Part shown: piece by piece, positions 24,893-31,947 of the stretch
How the letters are laid out: the number at the start of each line of letters is the position of its first letter
Numbering within the stretch: position 1 is the first letter of the stretch
Origin: Marinosulfonomonas sp.
GTDB taxonomy: Bacteria; Pseudomonadota; Alphaproteobacteria; Rhodobacterales; Rhodobacteraceae
Assembly (NCBI GenBank): GCA_015488685.1
Contig: WFNH01000074.1
Location: forward strand, 27,699-91,698
DNA: 64,000 nucleotides
Direction: 5' to 3'
Notes under the pieces: model-generated
Seen by the model: only the letters and a program-made list of their open reading frames with translations
Database searches by the model: none
What the model was told of the DNA's origin: nothing
Made by a program: the position numbers and the translations under genes

Positions 24893-27085
24893 CTACTGCT
24901 CAATATCGCCGCCGCTGGGCCTCTGACCGCCCACGGCGGCACCTCTTGCGAGATACCTGTCCCCGAAATCCTCCCACATGCCGCGCTCGGCTGCGTATTC
25001 GGGCTGTGTCTGATAAATGGATAGCCAGCGCTGCTGGTCGGCCGTGACCGGCTCTCCGGCCTCAAGGCGGCGCTCAAGCTGCAATGCCCGACTAAACCGC
25101 TCCTTTGGGGTCTCTACCGGATCAGGCTGGTCACGATGCGCGGCGATATCGGCAACAATCGCCGCTTGTGCGGCTGCCACATCTGCCCCCACCGGCTCCG
25201 GCTTGCTGATCTTTGCCGGTTTGTCGAAAACCGGACGCACAACCTTGGCCTCGACCGGATCGGCAGCGGGCATGGCGACCGCATCCAGCGCATTGCCGAT
25301 TTCGGCAGCGCGCAGTTTGCGATGTGCGGCAAGGGCGTCCTTCTCGGCACGCAGCCAGTTCTTGCGCGCTTTGGAATGCGCGCGGGCCTCGGCCATATCG
25401 AAGAAACCGGCCTTCAGTTTGCATGGTGCAAAGCCCAGATAGGCGTTGTCAGCGGAATAGATGTGGATGCCGGAAAACAGATCGGCCGGATCAAAGCGGG
25501 CAATGATGCGCTCACCGGCAATGTCCTGCATCCATTCGGCGTAATATTCGTTTTTCTGGAATTTGACCAACCCTGTGCTGCTGTTGGCGCGCAGGCCCTC
25601 GGCTCCCAGCAGCCACAACCGGCGCTGTTCGGCAGTCGCCTTGCGGATCGGTGCCGTGGCATAGCTTTCATCGAACACCTCGGCAAATGACCGGCCCCAT
25701 GCAACCTCGGACCTGCGCCCTTGGCGGGTGTTGTGTTCCTCGATGCCTTCGGCCAGCACTGTCAGGAATTCGTCCAGATCAATCGCACGCGAGCCGTAAT
25801 CCTCGGGCTTGGCATCGGGCCGGTTGCCGGTATAGGCCCCGTCGAACCTCGGATCCTTGGCGATGTTGTCACACATGTCGCGGAACGCCCGCTCGATGGG
25901 TTTTGACTGGCCGGAATAGGGTGTGGCCCAATGGACCTCGCTGCCCATCGCCACAAACAGGCCCTGCACATCATCCTCGCGGACGCGAAACCGGTAACGT
26001 GTCGGGGTGCCGCCAGTCAGGGCTTTGGCAGCAAATTCACGGCCGTTATCCAGCAGGATATGATCCGGAATTCCGAAATCCTCGATCATATCGCCAAAAC
26101 ATAGGGTCACGGCGGCAGAGTTCGGCGTCATATCCACGCGCCACGACAGTATCCGGCCCGAAAATATATCCTGAAACGCCACCATTTGCGGGCGGGTGAC
26201 CAGACCTTCGCCGGAATTGCTTCCCGGCTCGGCGGGCCATCGCACAAACACGTCGAATTTGTGGAAATCAGCATTGACTGCCTCAAGAGCATGCAATGCG
26301 GTCTTGTCGCGGGTCTGGCTGGGATACAGCCGTTTGAGGGCGTCCACCCCTTTGCGGGCCAGCACCATTGTTGGTTGGCTGACCTCCTGTTTCAACCAGC
26401 GGCGCAGGGTGCGCTCCGGCGCGATGGCCCAGCCATTGGATTTGGCCACTCGTACAGCGCGGCGGTAGCAACTTGAAAAGCTTGGGCCTGCGGGGCGCAG
26501 GTAGTCTGATTTCAACTGATCCCAGAATTCCAGACTGAATTCGGTCTTCTTGGCCGGTTTGCGGGCAGCGGCACGGTGGCGCGGGGCAAGGTGTGGCAGG
26601 CGGTCATCCGCCCGCACACCTTCGATCAGTGCGAACCAGTTCCACAGGGTCTTTTCCGAGACGCCTGTCACACCGGCCACTTCCGATACCGCCAAAAACT
26701 TGGTGGTGCCGCTGGCAACCATTGCTTCGACCATCTGGACCCGCCGCAACCGGTCTGCGGCCTTCGATTTCACACTGTCCGGCAGCTCGTCATACCACGC
26801 CCAGATATCGTCGCGGCTTAGGGCTGCCGTTGCGGGTTTGACCCGATCCTGCGGGGCCGCTTCGGCCAGCAGCTTCTTTTGTGCGGCGATCGGGAATAGT
26901 TTCCAGTGATATTCCCAGCCACCGCCCCGTCCGGCCCGACGACGCGCATGCTGCGGATCATTGCGCCAGCCCTGTTTCTTGACCTGATTTTCGACGCCCT
27001 GACGACTGGAAGGCATGTCCGGCAGGCGGGCGGCGGCGATCTCGGCGGCTGTCCACCAGATTTGTGTCGGGGCGGCGGCACTCAT
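24893..27085 (-). CDS. MuA-type DDE transposase
   Basis: 730 residues. It joins phage ends to target DNA during integration and replicative transposition. N-terminal part: Mu-type DNA-binding HTH (IWWTAAEIAAARLPDMPSSR). Core: DDE motif, with D273 in NADFHKFDVF, D346 in ILLDNGREF and E398 in KPIERAFRDM, nearly at Mu A positions (D269, D336, E392). C-terminal beta-barrel and basic helices follow (CKLKAGFFDMAEARAHSKAR), then an Ala/Pro-rich tail that should contact the MuB-like ATPase. All three catalytic residues are present, so it may be active. ATGA overlap with the ParB-like gene. Confidence 0.95.
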   Translation of the reverse strand: MSAAAPTQIWWTAAEIAAARLPDMPSSRQGVENQVKKQGWRNDPQHARRRAGRGGGWEYHWKLFPIAAQKKLLAEAAPQDRVKPATAALSRDDIWAWYDELPDSVKSKAADRLRRVQMVEAMVASGTTKFLAVSEVAGVTGVSEKTLWNWFALIEGVRADDRLPHLAPRHRAAARKPAKKTEFSLEFWDQLKSDYLRPAGPSFSSCYRRAVRVAKSNGWAIAPERTLRRWLKQEVSQPTMVLARKGVDALKRLYPSQTRDKTALHALEAVNADFHKFDVFVRWPAEPGSNSGEGLVTRPQMVAFQDIFSGRILSWRVDMTPNSAAVTLCFGDMIEDFGIPDHILLDNGREFAAKALTGGTPTRYRFRVREDDVQGLFVAMGSEVHWATPYSGQSKPIERAFRDMCDNIAKDPRFDGAYTGNRPDAKPEDYGSRAIDLDEFLTVLAEGIEEHNTRQGRRSEVAWGRSFAEVFDESYATAPIRKATAEQRRLWLLGAEGLRANSSTGLVKFQKNEYYAEWMQDIAGERIIARFDPADLFSGIHIYSADNAYLGFAPCKLKAGFFDMAEARAHSKARKNWLRAEKDALAAHRKLRAAEIGNALDAVAMPAADPVEAKVVRPVFDKPAKISKPEPVGADVAAAQAAIVADIAAHRDQPDPVETPKERFSRALQLERRLEAGEPVTADQQRWLSIYQTQPEYAAERGMWEDFGDRYLARGAAVGGQRPSGGDIEQ

Positions 27086-27957
27086 TCTGTGTCGCCTCCG
27101 TCAACGGAATCGCAAAGCGGATCCCAGACCAGTTCGTAAAGCTCAGTTCCAGCAGCACCCACAAACCGGCGCTTGGCCGCTTTCGGGGCGCGTTTCCAAG
27201 CGGTTAACAGGGCTTTGAAACTGTCTTCAACAGGGTCTTTAACAACGGGTTTTTCGCCATTGCTTACAGCGGCAAAATTCCGGCGGGCGGTGGCGGCATT
27301 CTTCACATGACCACCCGCCAGCATTTTGACGATATAGTCGCGCTCCTGCGGGTCAGTGGCTTTCCCGATTTCTGCCAAATCTTTCAATGCAACCGGTTTG
27401 CTGGCAGACCGCAAGGTTGCCACTTCCGCTGGCAGAAGATTGCTGCCAGCCGATACCAACCGGTGTATCTGTCGCTCTGACAGCCCGAATTTCTCGGCTG
27501 TCGATGTGGTGAATGACACGATGTCAGGGACCAGATTTCCAGTATGCTGATTGCCGCGAAATCCGCCCTGCGCCATTTCCGGATGCAGCTTTTCAAAGAG
27601 GCGTTTGCGTTCTGCGAGAAAAACAGCACTATCAAGCGCGCCCAGTTCTGCACCGGCCAGATTGTCATCCAGCTCCATCATCCGCGCCCAATCGTCAGAG
27701 CAGTCATAAATCTTTGCCGGAACCTTGCGACCCGTGCGGCGACAGGCTTCTAACCGGTGTGCTCCGGCGACCAATACCAACCGGTTGTCCTGATGACGGA
27801 CCTTCCGCACGATGATTTCATCTTTCAATAGATGCAATGCCTCGACAGAGGCCATCACGCTTTGAACGCCGGACTCTGACACCGGACGCAGACGGTTCTC
27901 TACAGCGACAACTTCCGGATCCAGTTCTGTCACCTCGATCAGTCGTGCTTCACGCAT
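27082..27957 (-). CDS. ParB/Spo0J N-terminal domain protein
   Basis: 291 residues. The N-terminal ParB-nuclease domain is visible at about 5-100, with the core LVAGAHRLEACRRTGRKVPA at residues 62-81 and DDNLAGAELGALDSAVFLAE after it. A central HTH-like part (STAEKFGLSERQIHRLVSAG) suggests DNA binding. ParB-like proteins just upstream of the transposase occur in many B3/RcapMu-type prophages; a partition function is unlikely in a chromosomal prophage, and a regulatory or CTP-dependent DNA-clamp role is possible. No parA partner is present. Confidence 0.85.
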   Translation of the reverse strand: MREARLIEVTELDPEVVAVENRLRPVSESGVQSVMASVEALHLLKDEIIVRKVRHQDNRLVLVAGAHRLEACRRTGRKVPAKIYDCSDDWARMMELDDNLAGAELGALDSAVFLAERKRLFEKLHPEMAQGGFRGNQHTGNLVPDIVSFTTSTAEKFGLSERQIHRLVSAGSNLLPAEVATLRSASKPVALKDLAEIGKATDPQERDYIVKMLAGGHVKNAATARRNFAAVSNGEKPVVKDPVEDSFKALLTAWKRAPKAAKRRFVGAAGTELYELVWDPLCDSVDGGDTE

Positions 27958-28180
27958 CCTTCGGCCCTTCCAACATCGTATAATAAAACCGGCGCGATCC
28001 GTTTACGATCCGCGCCTCGCAGTCGATCACCGCGCCGTGCTGGCGCAGCTCCGCCACACAGGCATTCACCGCCATCACATGTGCCCGCCGCACGATGTCG
28101 CGCGTTGTATGGGGCTGGCCGTCCTTCAGTAGACGCAGAACCCGTTGCAGGCGGGGAGATGTCAGCGTTGCAGCGTGCAT
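27950..28180 (-). CDS. Small winged-helix protein
   Basis: 76 residues. The helix-turn-helix with wing is readable: SPRLQRVLRLLKDGQPHTTR, DIVRRAHVMAVNACVAELRQ, then GAVIDCEARIVNGSRRFYY as the wing strands. It resembles short helix-turn-helix proteins of phages that regulate early genes. It overlaps the ParB-like start by eight bases and the zinc-ribbon gene by 19. DNA binding is likely, role open. Confidence 0.7.
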   Translation of the reverse strand: MHAATLTSPRLQRVLRLLKDGQPHTTRDIVRRAHVMAVNACVAELRQHGAVIDCEARIVNGSRRFYYTMLEGPKDA

Positions 28181-28455
28181 GGATCAATCATCTCCTTGCC
28201 CAGCCCGTTATGACCACAATTGCGACACAACCGGTTGTGAATGCCCTCGGACAAAAACGTGTTGCCGCAACACATGCACTTGCGCTTGGTGGTGGCTTCG
28301 CGTTTTTTCTTGTCGCGGTTCAGCGTGTCGCAATAGCTTTCGGCCAGTGGCCGTCCGGTGTAAAATCCGCTCTCGCGTTCATTGGTGCTGCCGTTGTAAA
28401 CAGCGTATTCAACACGCCCGTTTCGCCTGACCCCGCGAACCTCGAAATCCTTCAT
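28162..28455 (-). CDS. Small zinc-ribbon-like phage protein
   Basis: 97 residues. Four cysteines in two pairs, KCMCCGNTF and RLCRNCGHNG, near residues 59-81, are placed as in a zinc ribbon. The N-terminal part has beta strands (FEVRGVRRNGRVEYAVYNGS). It may bind nucleic acid. Its ATG overlaps the stop of the next upstream gene as ATGA. Similar small Zn-ribbon proteins occur in early regions of Mu-like phages, function unknown. Confidence 0.65.
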   Translation of the reverse strand: MKDFEVRGVRRNGRVEYAVYNGSTNERESGFYTGRPLAESYCDTLNRDKKKREATTKRKCMCCGNTFLSEGIHNRLCRNCGHNGLGKEMIDPCTLQR

Positions 28456-28685
28456 TTCGGCCCCCCGTATGTTACTGCCAGAAATTCAGCGAGATCATCG
28501 AGAACACCGGCCGTGGCCAGTGCGTTAAGCTCGACCATGATCCGGTCAACCGCGCGGGTGTAATCCTTGATCGCCTGATCCAGCTCGCCCCGATGCAGGC
28601 TTGTATCCATGATATGCTTGGCTGTGATCGCCTTCACCCGCTCGCAACAGATGGTCGCAAACCGGCCTTCCGGACAAATGCTCAT
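28452..28685 (-). CDS. Small hypothetical early phage protein
   Basis: 77 residues, mainly helical: MSICPEGRFATICCERVKAI, TAKHIMDTSLHRGELDQAIK and VELNALATAGVLDDLAEFLA. No motif known to me. A start at 28685 is chosen since it overlaps the stop of the preceding gene as ATGA; a longer reading is open but has no coding pattern. Composition is like the rest of the early operon. Confidence 0.55.
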   Translation of the reverse strand: MSICPEGRFATICCERVKAITAKHIMDTSLHRGELDQAIKDYTRAVDRIMVELNALATAGVLDDLAEFLAVTYGGPK

Positions 28686-28963
28686 GACAAAACCCACCCG
28701 ATAAGCAGAAACCCGTAGATCGCAGCCGCCAGAGACAGCAACGCCAGCACATCCCCGACCCAGCTGTCCTCGATCCGGCGGGCAGCCCCAGCCACCCACC
28801 GCCAGCCCGCCCTCAGGGAGGGGAAGGACGGGCCAGCAACGCCGCGCAAGCGCGGGTCCGGAGTGGATGGGGGTGAAAGATCGGCAGCCTCTAGTTCTGC
28901 CCGCCGTTTTGCGGCATAGTCCTTGGCTGCCTGCAAATCGAAAAATCCTGCTTTCAACATCAT
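28682..28963 (-). CDS. Small membrane protein with LKAGFFD segment
   Basis: 93 residues. The N-terminus MMLKAGFFDLQAAKDYAAKR shares LKAGFFD with a C-terminal stretch of the neighbouring transposase (KLKAGFFDMAEARAHSKAR), both followed by an Ala/Arg helix. A Pro-rich middle and a C-terminal membrane segment (VLALLSLAAAIYGFLLIGWV) follow. The start at 28963 overlaps the preceding stop as ATGA. The likeness to the transposase could be a copied small helical element or chance. Function unknown. Confidence 0.5.
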   Translation of the reverse strand: MMLKAGFFDLQAAKDYAAKRRAELEAADLSPPSTPDPRLRGVAGPSFPSLRAGWRWVAGAARRIEDSWVGDVLALLSLAAAIYGFLLIGWVLS

Positions 28964-29166
28964 CCACACTCCATCTCGAAGGCCGCGCGACACAGCATAT
29001 GCCCGTGTCGGCCGATTTCATTCGAGGCGGCAGCGATTGCCCCGCCCAGTTTTGCGTCATGAATGCCGGTGATGATCTCGGTGGCGAAGGCGATCTTTTC
29101 CCGATCGCTCATCCCCTCAAGCGCCACATGCGCCATTGTCACAGCCGGAACCTTGCGGATTAACAT
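28960..29166 (-). CDS. Small hypothetical early phage protein
   Basis: 68 residues: MLIRKVPAVTMAHVALEGMS, DREKIAFATEIITGIHDAKL and a C-terminal helix with two cysteines. The ATG at 29166 is one base inside the stop of the preceding gene; the ribosome site GGAGGTGGCG precedes it and is itself part of the 77-bp direct repeat. I see no recognised domain. Confidence 0.55.
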   Translation of the reverse strand: MLIRKVPAVTMAHVALEGMSDREKIAFATEIITGIHDAKLGGAIAAASNEIGRHGHMLCRAAFEMECG

Positions 29167-29240
29167 CACGCCACCTCCTTTTGCTTGTCTGATTTCGGGG
29201 GGCGTGGAATACCTTCTGGCCATTCCAGACTTTCAGGCCA
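29164..29240. repeat. 77-bp direct repeat, copy 1 (copy 2 at 29595-29671)
   Basis: The two stretches are the same length and differ at about nine positions by my alignment. Each encodes, on the minus strand, the last 22 or so codons of one gene (ending WPEGIPR.PKS....EVA) together with the ribosome site and start codon of the following gene. This is a tandem duplication of a gene end plus initiation region, 431 bases apart. Confidence 0.8.
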
Positions 29241-29597
29241 TTTTTCGGAGAACAGGGCTAGGGATTTGAAATAATACTTTTCCCGACACCCACTTAACTT
29301 GTCACGACTCAGCCTCTTCAACAGCCCGAACACAGCGTATGCGTCGTAATAATCAAGGACATCAGAGTTTATTGGAGCGCCGCGTCCGCTCTTTATATCC
29401 CGCCAGCAAAGCTCTCTCCCGCGATGAACCCCAATAATACGGGCAATAGTGCGCAGGTGATCAGCCATCTCTAGCTGTTTCGCCTCGTTTGGAGTGCGCA
29501 TAATACGGGGCTGCGGGCGAACTGGGCGTGCAAGCTCTAGAATTTCCCGCCCAAGCTCCGGACATACCCAAAAGGCGATCCTGCGACGTATACCCAT
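29166..29597 (-). CDS. Early phage protein with C-terminal WPEGIPRPPKS module
   Basis: 143 residues. The N-terminal part is basic and helical (MGIRRRIAFWVCPELGREI, LARPVRPQPRIMRTPNEAKQ); the C-terminal end KWPESLEWPEGIPRPPKSD is nearly the same as the end of the next gene upstream. The middle of the gene is less GC-rich (YYDAYAVFGLLKRLSRDKLS). A regulatory DNA-binding role is possible given its place next to the repressor, but no fold is clear. Start fixed by the one-base overlap (TGATG) and the GGAGGTGG site. Confidence 0.6.
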   Translation of the reverse strand: MGIRRRIAFWVCPELGREILELARPVRPQPRIMRTPNEAKQLEMADHLRTIARIIGVHRGRELCWRDIKSGRGAPINSDVLDYYDAYAVFGLLKRLSRDKLSGCREKYYFKSLALFSEKWPESLEWPEGIPRPPKSDKQKEVA

Positions 29598-29854
29598 CAC
29601 GCCACCTCCTGCTTCTGTTCTGATTTCGGGGTGCGTGGAATACCTTCCGGCCATTCCAGATCTTCAGGCCAGTGGTCCGAAAACCACTGGAACAACCTGC
29701 TGGCTGTCCGCGTGCGACAATCGCCGTTTGGCTTCATCAGGTTTTTGAAGAAATCGCCTTTTCCAAGCGCCCGCATAGAGATTGCAAAATGCGTAACCCC
29801 TTCGTGCGCGGCCATCTGCTCGGCCAGTTTTATAAGTGCGTTTTTCTGTTCCAT
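29597..29854 (-). CDS. First early gene; Ner-position protein with WPEGIPRTPKS end
   Basis: 85 residues. It is the first gene of the leftward early operon, 89 bases from the repressor start, where Mu has ner. It reads MEQKNALIKLAEQMAAHEGV, then FAISMRALGKGDFFKNLMKP and a short wing-like part, ending DHWPEDLEWPEGIPRTPKS. A HTH could be formed by residues 5-50, which would agree with a Ner/Cro-like role, but I cannot show it. One operator copy (29864-29879) is only 10 bases upstream of its ATG, so it should be under direct repressor control. Confidence 0.6.
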   Translation of the reverse strand: MEQKNALIKLAEQMAAHEGVTHFAISMRALGKGDFFKNLMKPNGDCRTRTASRLFQWFSDHWPEDLEWPEGIPRTPKSEQKQEVA

Positions 29855-29863
29855 ACCGCCTTA

Positions 29864-29933
29864 TAGCCTGTAGCGGCCCTCGCAGTCAAGCCGCTACAGG
29901 CTATTGCATTGCTGTTTTAGCCGCTACAGGCTA
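29864..29933. promoter_or_regulatory. Triple repressor operator between early operon and repressor gene
   Basis: Three copies of a 14-bp element GCCGCTACAGGCTA: inverted at 29864-29877, direct at 29890-29903 and 29920-29933. The two direct copies are exactly 30 bp apart. Each has palindromic ends; the third is TAGCC-N6-GGCTA. The array fills the 88-bp gap between the divergent early operon and the repressor, and the third copy ends 9 bases before the repressor ATG, fitting both early repression and autoregulation. Confidence 0.85.
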
Positions 29934-29942
29934 TTAAGCGAT

Positions 29943-30623
29943 ATGGACCCGATTCTAACTGCCATAGATGATGCCTTGAAAAAAAAGGGATTAAGCGATG
30001 CGGCTGCTTCAAAGCTTGCTGTTGGGCACCCTTCTTTAATTAAGAATTTCCGCGCGCCTCGATCCGGTGAGAAACGCTATAATGTGGCAGGCCTCCAAAA
30101 ACTGGCCGATGTTCTTGACCTCGAATTCTATTTCGGCCCCAAGCGGGATGCAGAGCCTGAACTGGTCACCTCAATCGCCTCTGAAGACTTTACCCCGGTG
30201 CGGGTTTACACGGCCGAGGCCTCGGCAGGCCCCGGGCTGCTGAACCCCGAGGATGACCGGATCGGCACTCTGGCGTTCAAGAGGACGTGGTTGCAGCAAA
30301 TCGGCCTGAACCCCGCCAAGGCAAGCATCCTGCGGGTCAAGGGTGACAGTATGGAACCGACCATCAAAGATGGCTCGATTGTCCTTGTGGACGAACAGAA
30401 AAAGCAACCTGTTGGCAACAGCATATTCGCGTTCATCGAGGATGATGAATTGCGGATCAAGCGGCTGGATGTGATCGATGGTGGCAAAAGCAAGGTGCTG
30501 ACCATCACCAGCGACAACCCGGACTATCCATCCGAGGTTCGTATAAACTCGGACATAAATAGGCTGCGCATATTGGGGCAGGTTGTCTGGACTGGGTATA
30601 ATTTGAAGGAAGGCGATAAATGA
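29943..30623 (+). CDS. LexA/S24-type phage repressor
   Basis: 226 residues. It should keep the prophage silent by binding the operator array directly upstream. N-terminal DNA-binding domain at about 1-65 (TAIDDALKKKGLSDAAASKL). C-terminal S24 peptidase-like domain with Ser136 in VKGDSMEPTIKDGSIVLVD and Lys173 in DELRIKRLD; the linker has EASAGPG near 92-98, where LexA-type proteins can self-cleave. Hence DNA damage (RecA) induction is likely, though some phages keep the fold without cleavage. The start at 29943 (MDPILTAIDDAL) is chosen since an earlier ATG would lie inside the operator. It differs from Mu c, which lacks this domain. Confidence 0.92.
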   Translation: MDPILTAIDDALKKKGLSDAAASKLAVGHPSLIKNFRAPRSGEKRYNVAGLQKLADVLDLEFYFGPKRDAEPELVTSIASEDFTPVRVYTAEASAGPGLLNPEDDRIGTLAFKRTWLQQIGLNPAKASILRVKGDSMEPTIKDGSIVLVDEQKKQPVGNSIFAFIEDDELRIKRLDVIDGGKSKVLTITSDNPDYPSEVRINSDINRLRILGQVVWTGYNLKEGDK

Positions 30624-30751
30624 GCAAGGAAACAAAACCGGCGTCCAGTAAGCGCTCGCAGCAACCGCTGACCAAAGTCATCAATTCCCAGCAGCCATCG
30701 AAAAACACATCCGAATTGAAACCGCCACCGCCCCCAAAGGAGAAAGAATAA
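30620..30751 (+). CDS. Small basic Pro/Lys/Ser-rich protein after repressor
   Basis: 43 residues (MSKETKPASSKRSQQPLTKV to the end KPPPPPKEKE), likely disordered. Its ATG overlaps the repressor stop (ATGA), and the upstream GAAGGA serves as ribosome site, so it would be co-translated with the repressor. The stop lies one base before the convergent membrane gene. No family recognised; it could modulate repressor or be a tail of the repressor unit. Confidence 0.5.
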   Translation: MSKETKPASSKRSQQPLTKVINSQQPSKNTSELKPPPPPKEKE

Positions 30752-30752
30752 C

Positions 30753-31361
30753 CTATTTTGTTCTTAATTTAATCAGGGCAACATCATCAGCCGGAACGAC
30801 AGTGATCATGTCGCCGAATGGGTCGCGCAGATTTTCGACCTCTTCCCATTCATCTGCCCGGCGGATATGTGTGACATAAAGAGCCACCGATCCGTCCTCG
30901 CCAAACCAGTGCGGGCCAGTGGCTGTATCTTCGAAGTCTTTGGTATTATCGCACATCAGATCGGTTCCATTGCTGCGTTGCACGATAATCTGCCTGACTT
31001 CGATACTCTCTCTTTTGACCACCGACTTCAGCGCCGTATTGTGACCGTCCGCCATCGAGACCTTCGCCTTTCGAAGTGCGCGAAAGGTTAATTCCTGTCC
31101 CCACCGCCGCCATCCTGCAGCAGCCAGCAACGCCATGACCAGCCCCGCAGTGATCCCGCACCATTGAGGCCATTCCATCGCGCCAGCCAGAGCCATCATG
31201 GCGCGCGCTATCAGGCCGAATACCAGACTGCGGAACACCACATCGACGGCTTGAAGGTTCTCGTCCTTGCCAATATAGGCCAGCCGGTATCCTAGATATC
31301 CGGCCACCAGCATGGTCAATGTGTCTATCGGCAGGGAAAGAAGGATGATAGCATCCTGCAT
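30753..31361 (-). CDS. Accessory membrane protein near prophage left end
   Basis: 202 residues. Three membrane segments: TLTMLVAGYLGYRLAYIG (14-31), VVFRSLVFGLIARAMMALAG (41-60) and CGITAGLVMALLAAAGW (68-84), then a 115-residue soluble domain probably in the cytoplasm (ESIEVRQIIVQRSNGTDLMC, FGEDGSVALYVTHIRRADEW, FGDMITVVPADDVALIK). I do not recognise a family. It stands between repressor and phage end, where lysogeny-expressed accessory genes (superinfection exclusion or anti-phage defence) often sit; that role is inference. It could instead be a host gene if the prophage end lies at 30.75 kb. Confidence 0.7.
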   Translation of the reverse strand: MQDAIILLSLPIDTLTMLVAGYLGYRLAYIGKDENLQAVDVVFRSLVFGLIARAMMALAGAMEWPQWCGITAGLVMALLAAAGWRRWGQELTFRALRKAKVSMADGHNTALKSVVKRESIEVRQIIVQRSNGTDLMCDNTKDFEDTATGPHWFGEDGSVALYVTHIRRADEWEEVENLRDPFGDMITVVPADDVALIKLRTK

Positions 31362-31422
31362 TGTGACATCTCCTGTGGTTTCAGAAGTATCCTATCAGGC
31401 CGGATGGCATGTGTGTATCCGC

Positions 31423-31722
31423 TTATTCTCCGCGTTTCAGTTGCTTAATTCTTTCCGCCATTTCGACCATTTCCGGTGTATCCATCTGCATCGAAGGAAG
31501 TATACTCGGCATCTTGCTTTCCTTTTCAAGCTTTGGCGCAACCGCATCCCGGATTTCCACAAGGGTGTCGATGATCTTGTCCAGTGCGGAAAACAGAACA
31601 CCTGCAATCAGGGCCGACATGGCTGGCACCAGATAAAGGGCAATACCGGCGTTGAACATCGCGAATGCGAGGATGGCCGCAGCTGCGTAACAGGCCAGTG
31701 ACATATACATCAGTATCAGCAT
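31423..31722 (-). CDS. Small accessory membrane protein near prophage left end
   Basis: 99 residues. Two membrane segments (LILMYMSLACYAAAAILAFA at 2-21 and AGIALYLVPAMSALIAGVLF at 25-44) and a charged helical C-terminus (DKIIDTLVEIRDAVAPKLEK, then MVEMAERIKQLKRGE). No family known to me. It is transcribed in the same direction as the larger membrane gene, 61 bases apart, so they likely form one unit read from a promoter at about 31750, just inside the candidate phage end. Confidence 0.65.
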   Translation of the reverse strand: MLILMYMSLACYAAAAILAFAMFNAGIALYLVPAMSALIAGVLFSALDKIIDTLVEIRDAVAPKLEKESKMPSILPSMQMDTPEMVEMAERIKQLKRGE

Positions 31723-31790
31723 AGTTTTCGCTCCATAAGAATTCTACTCTGGCGTGATCCTGACAGATTGAAATCTATTGGTCCATCCAG

Positions 31791-31947
31791 ATTGGAAGCA
31801 AAATCGTTTGCATGTTCGTGATTAGTGTCGCGCCCTCATTGGAAGCATAATATTTATAAATAACAATGATTTGCGCCGAACATGCAACTGGCGAACAAAC
31901 ATGCAAGCCGATTTGCATGTTCCATTTGCGCCGATTGTGCTGGAACA
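31791..31947. repeat. Repeated motif cluster at candidate prophage left end
   Basis: Four copies of GAACATGCAA: inverted at 31808-31817, direct at 31878-31887 and (as aaACATGCAA) 31897-31906, inverted at 31913-31922. Also ATTTGCGCCGA twice (31869 and 31924) and ATTGGAAGCA twice (31791 and 31838). A terminus reading 5'-TGTTCCAGCAC on the minus strand starts at 31947. The layout recalls the L1-L3 transposase sites of Mu. The exact end and target duplication cannot be confirmed because the other end is outside the window. Confidence 0.55.

Larger units (their letters stand above)
1..31947 (-). mobile_element. Mu-like transposable prophage (partial, right end outside window)
   Basis: About fifty genes in Mu order run leftwards: repressor, early genes, MuA-type DDE transposase, MuB-type ATPase, GemA, Mor-like activator, lysis genes, Mu-type packaging and head genes, then a siphovirus-type tail. 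The tail-tip gene is cut by the window edge, so the phage right end lies beyond position 1. The left end is placed at about 31947 by inference: four copies of a 10-bp motif cluster just inside and a TG...CA-type terminus can be read there. No gene looks broken by eye, so the element may be functional. The head is Mu-like while the tail has a long tape measure with frameshifted chaperones, as in B3/D3112/RcapMu-type phages. Confidence 0.93.

Noticed and set aside
29864..29933. CRISPR-like short repeats
   Set aside because: Only three copies, one inverted, with 12-16 bp between; they fit a repressor operator and there are no cas genes.
30753..31361. Mu Ner/kil or Gam homolog next to the repressor
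   Set aside because: The protein has three membrane helices and wrong orientation; no Gam-like gene was found anywhere in the early region.
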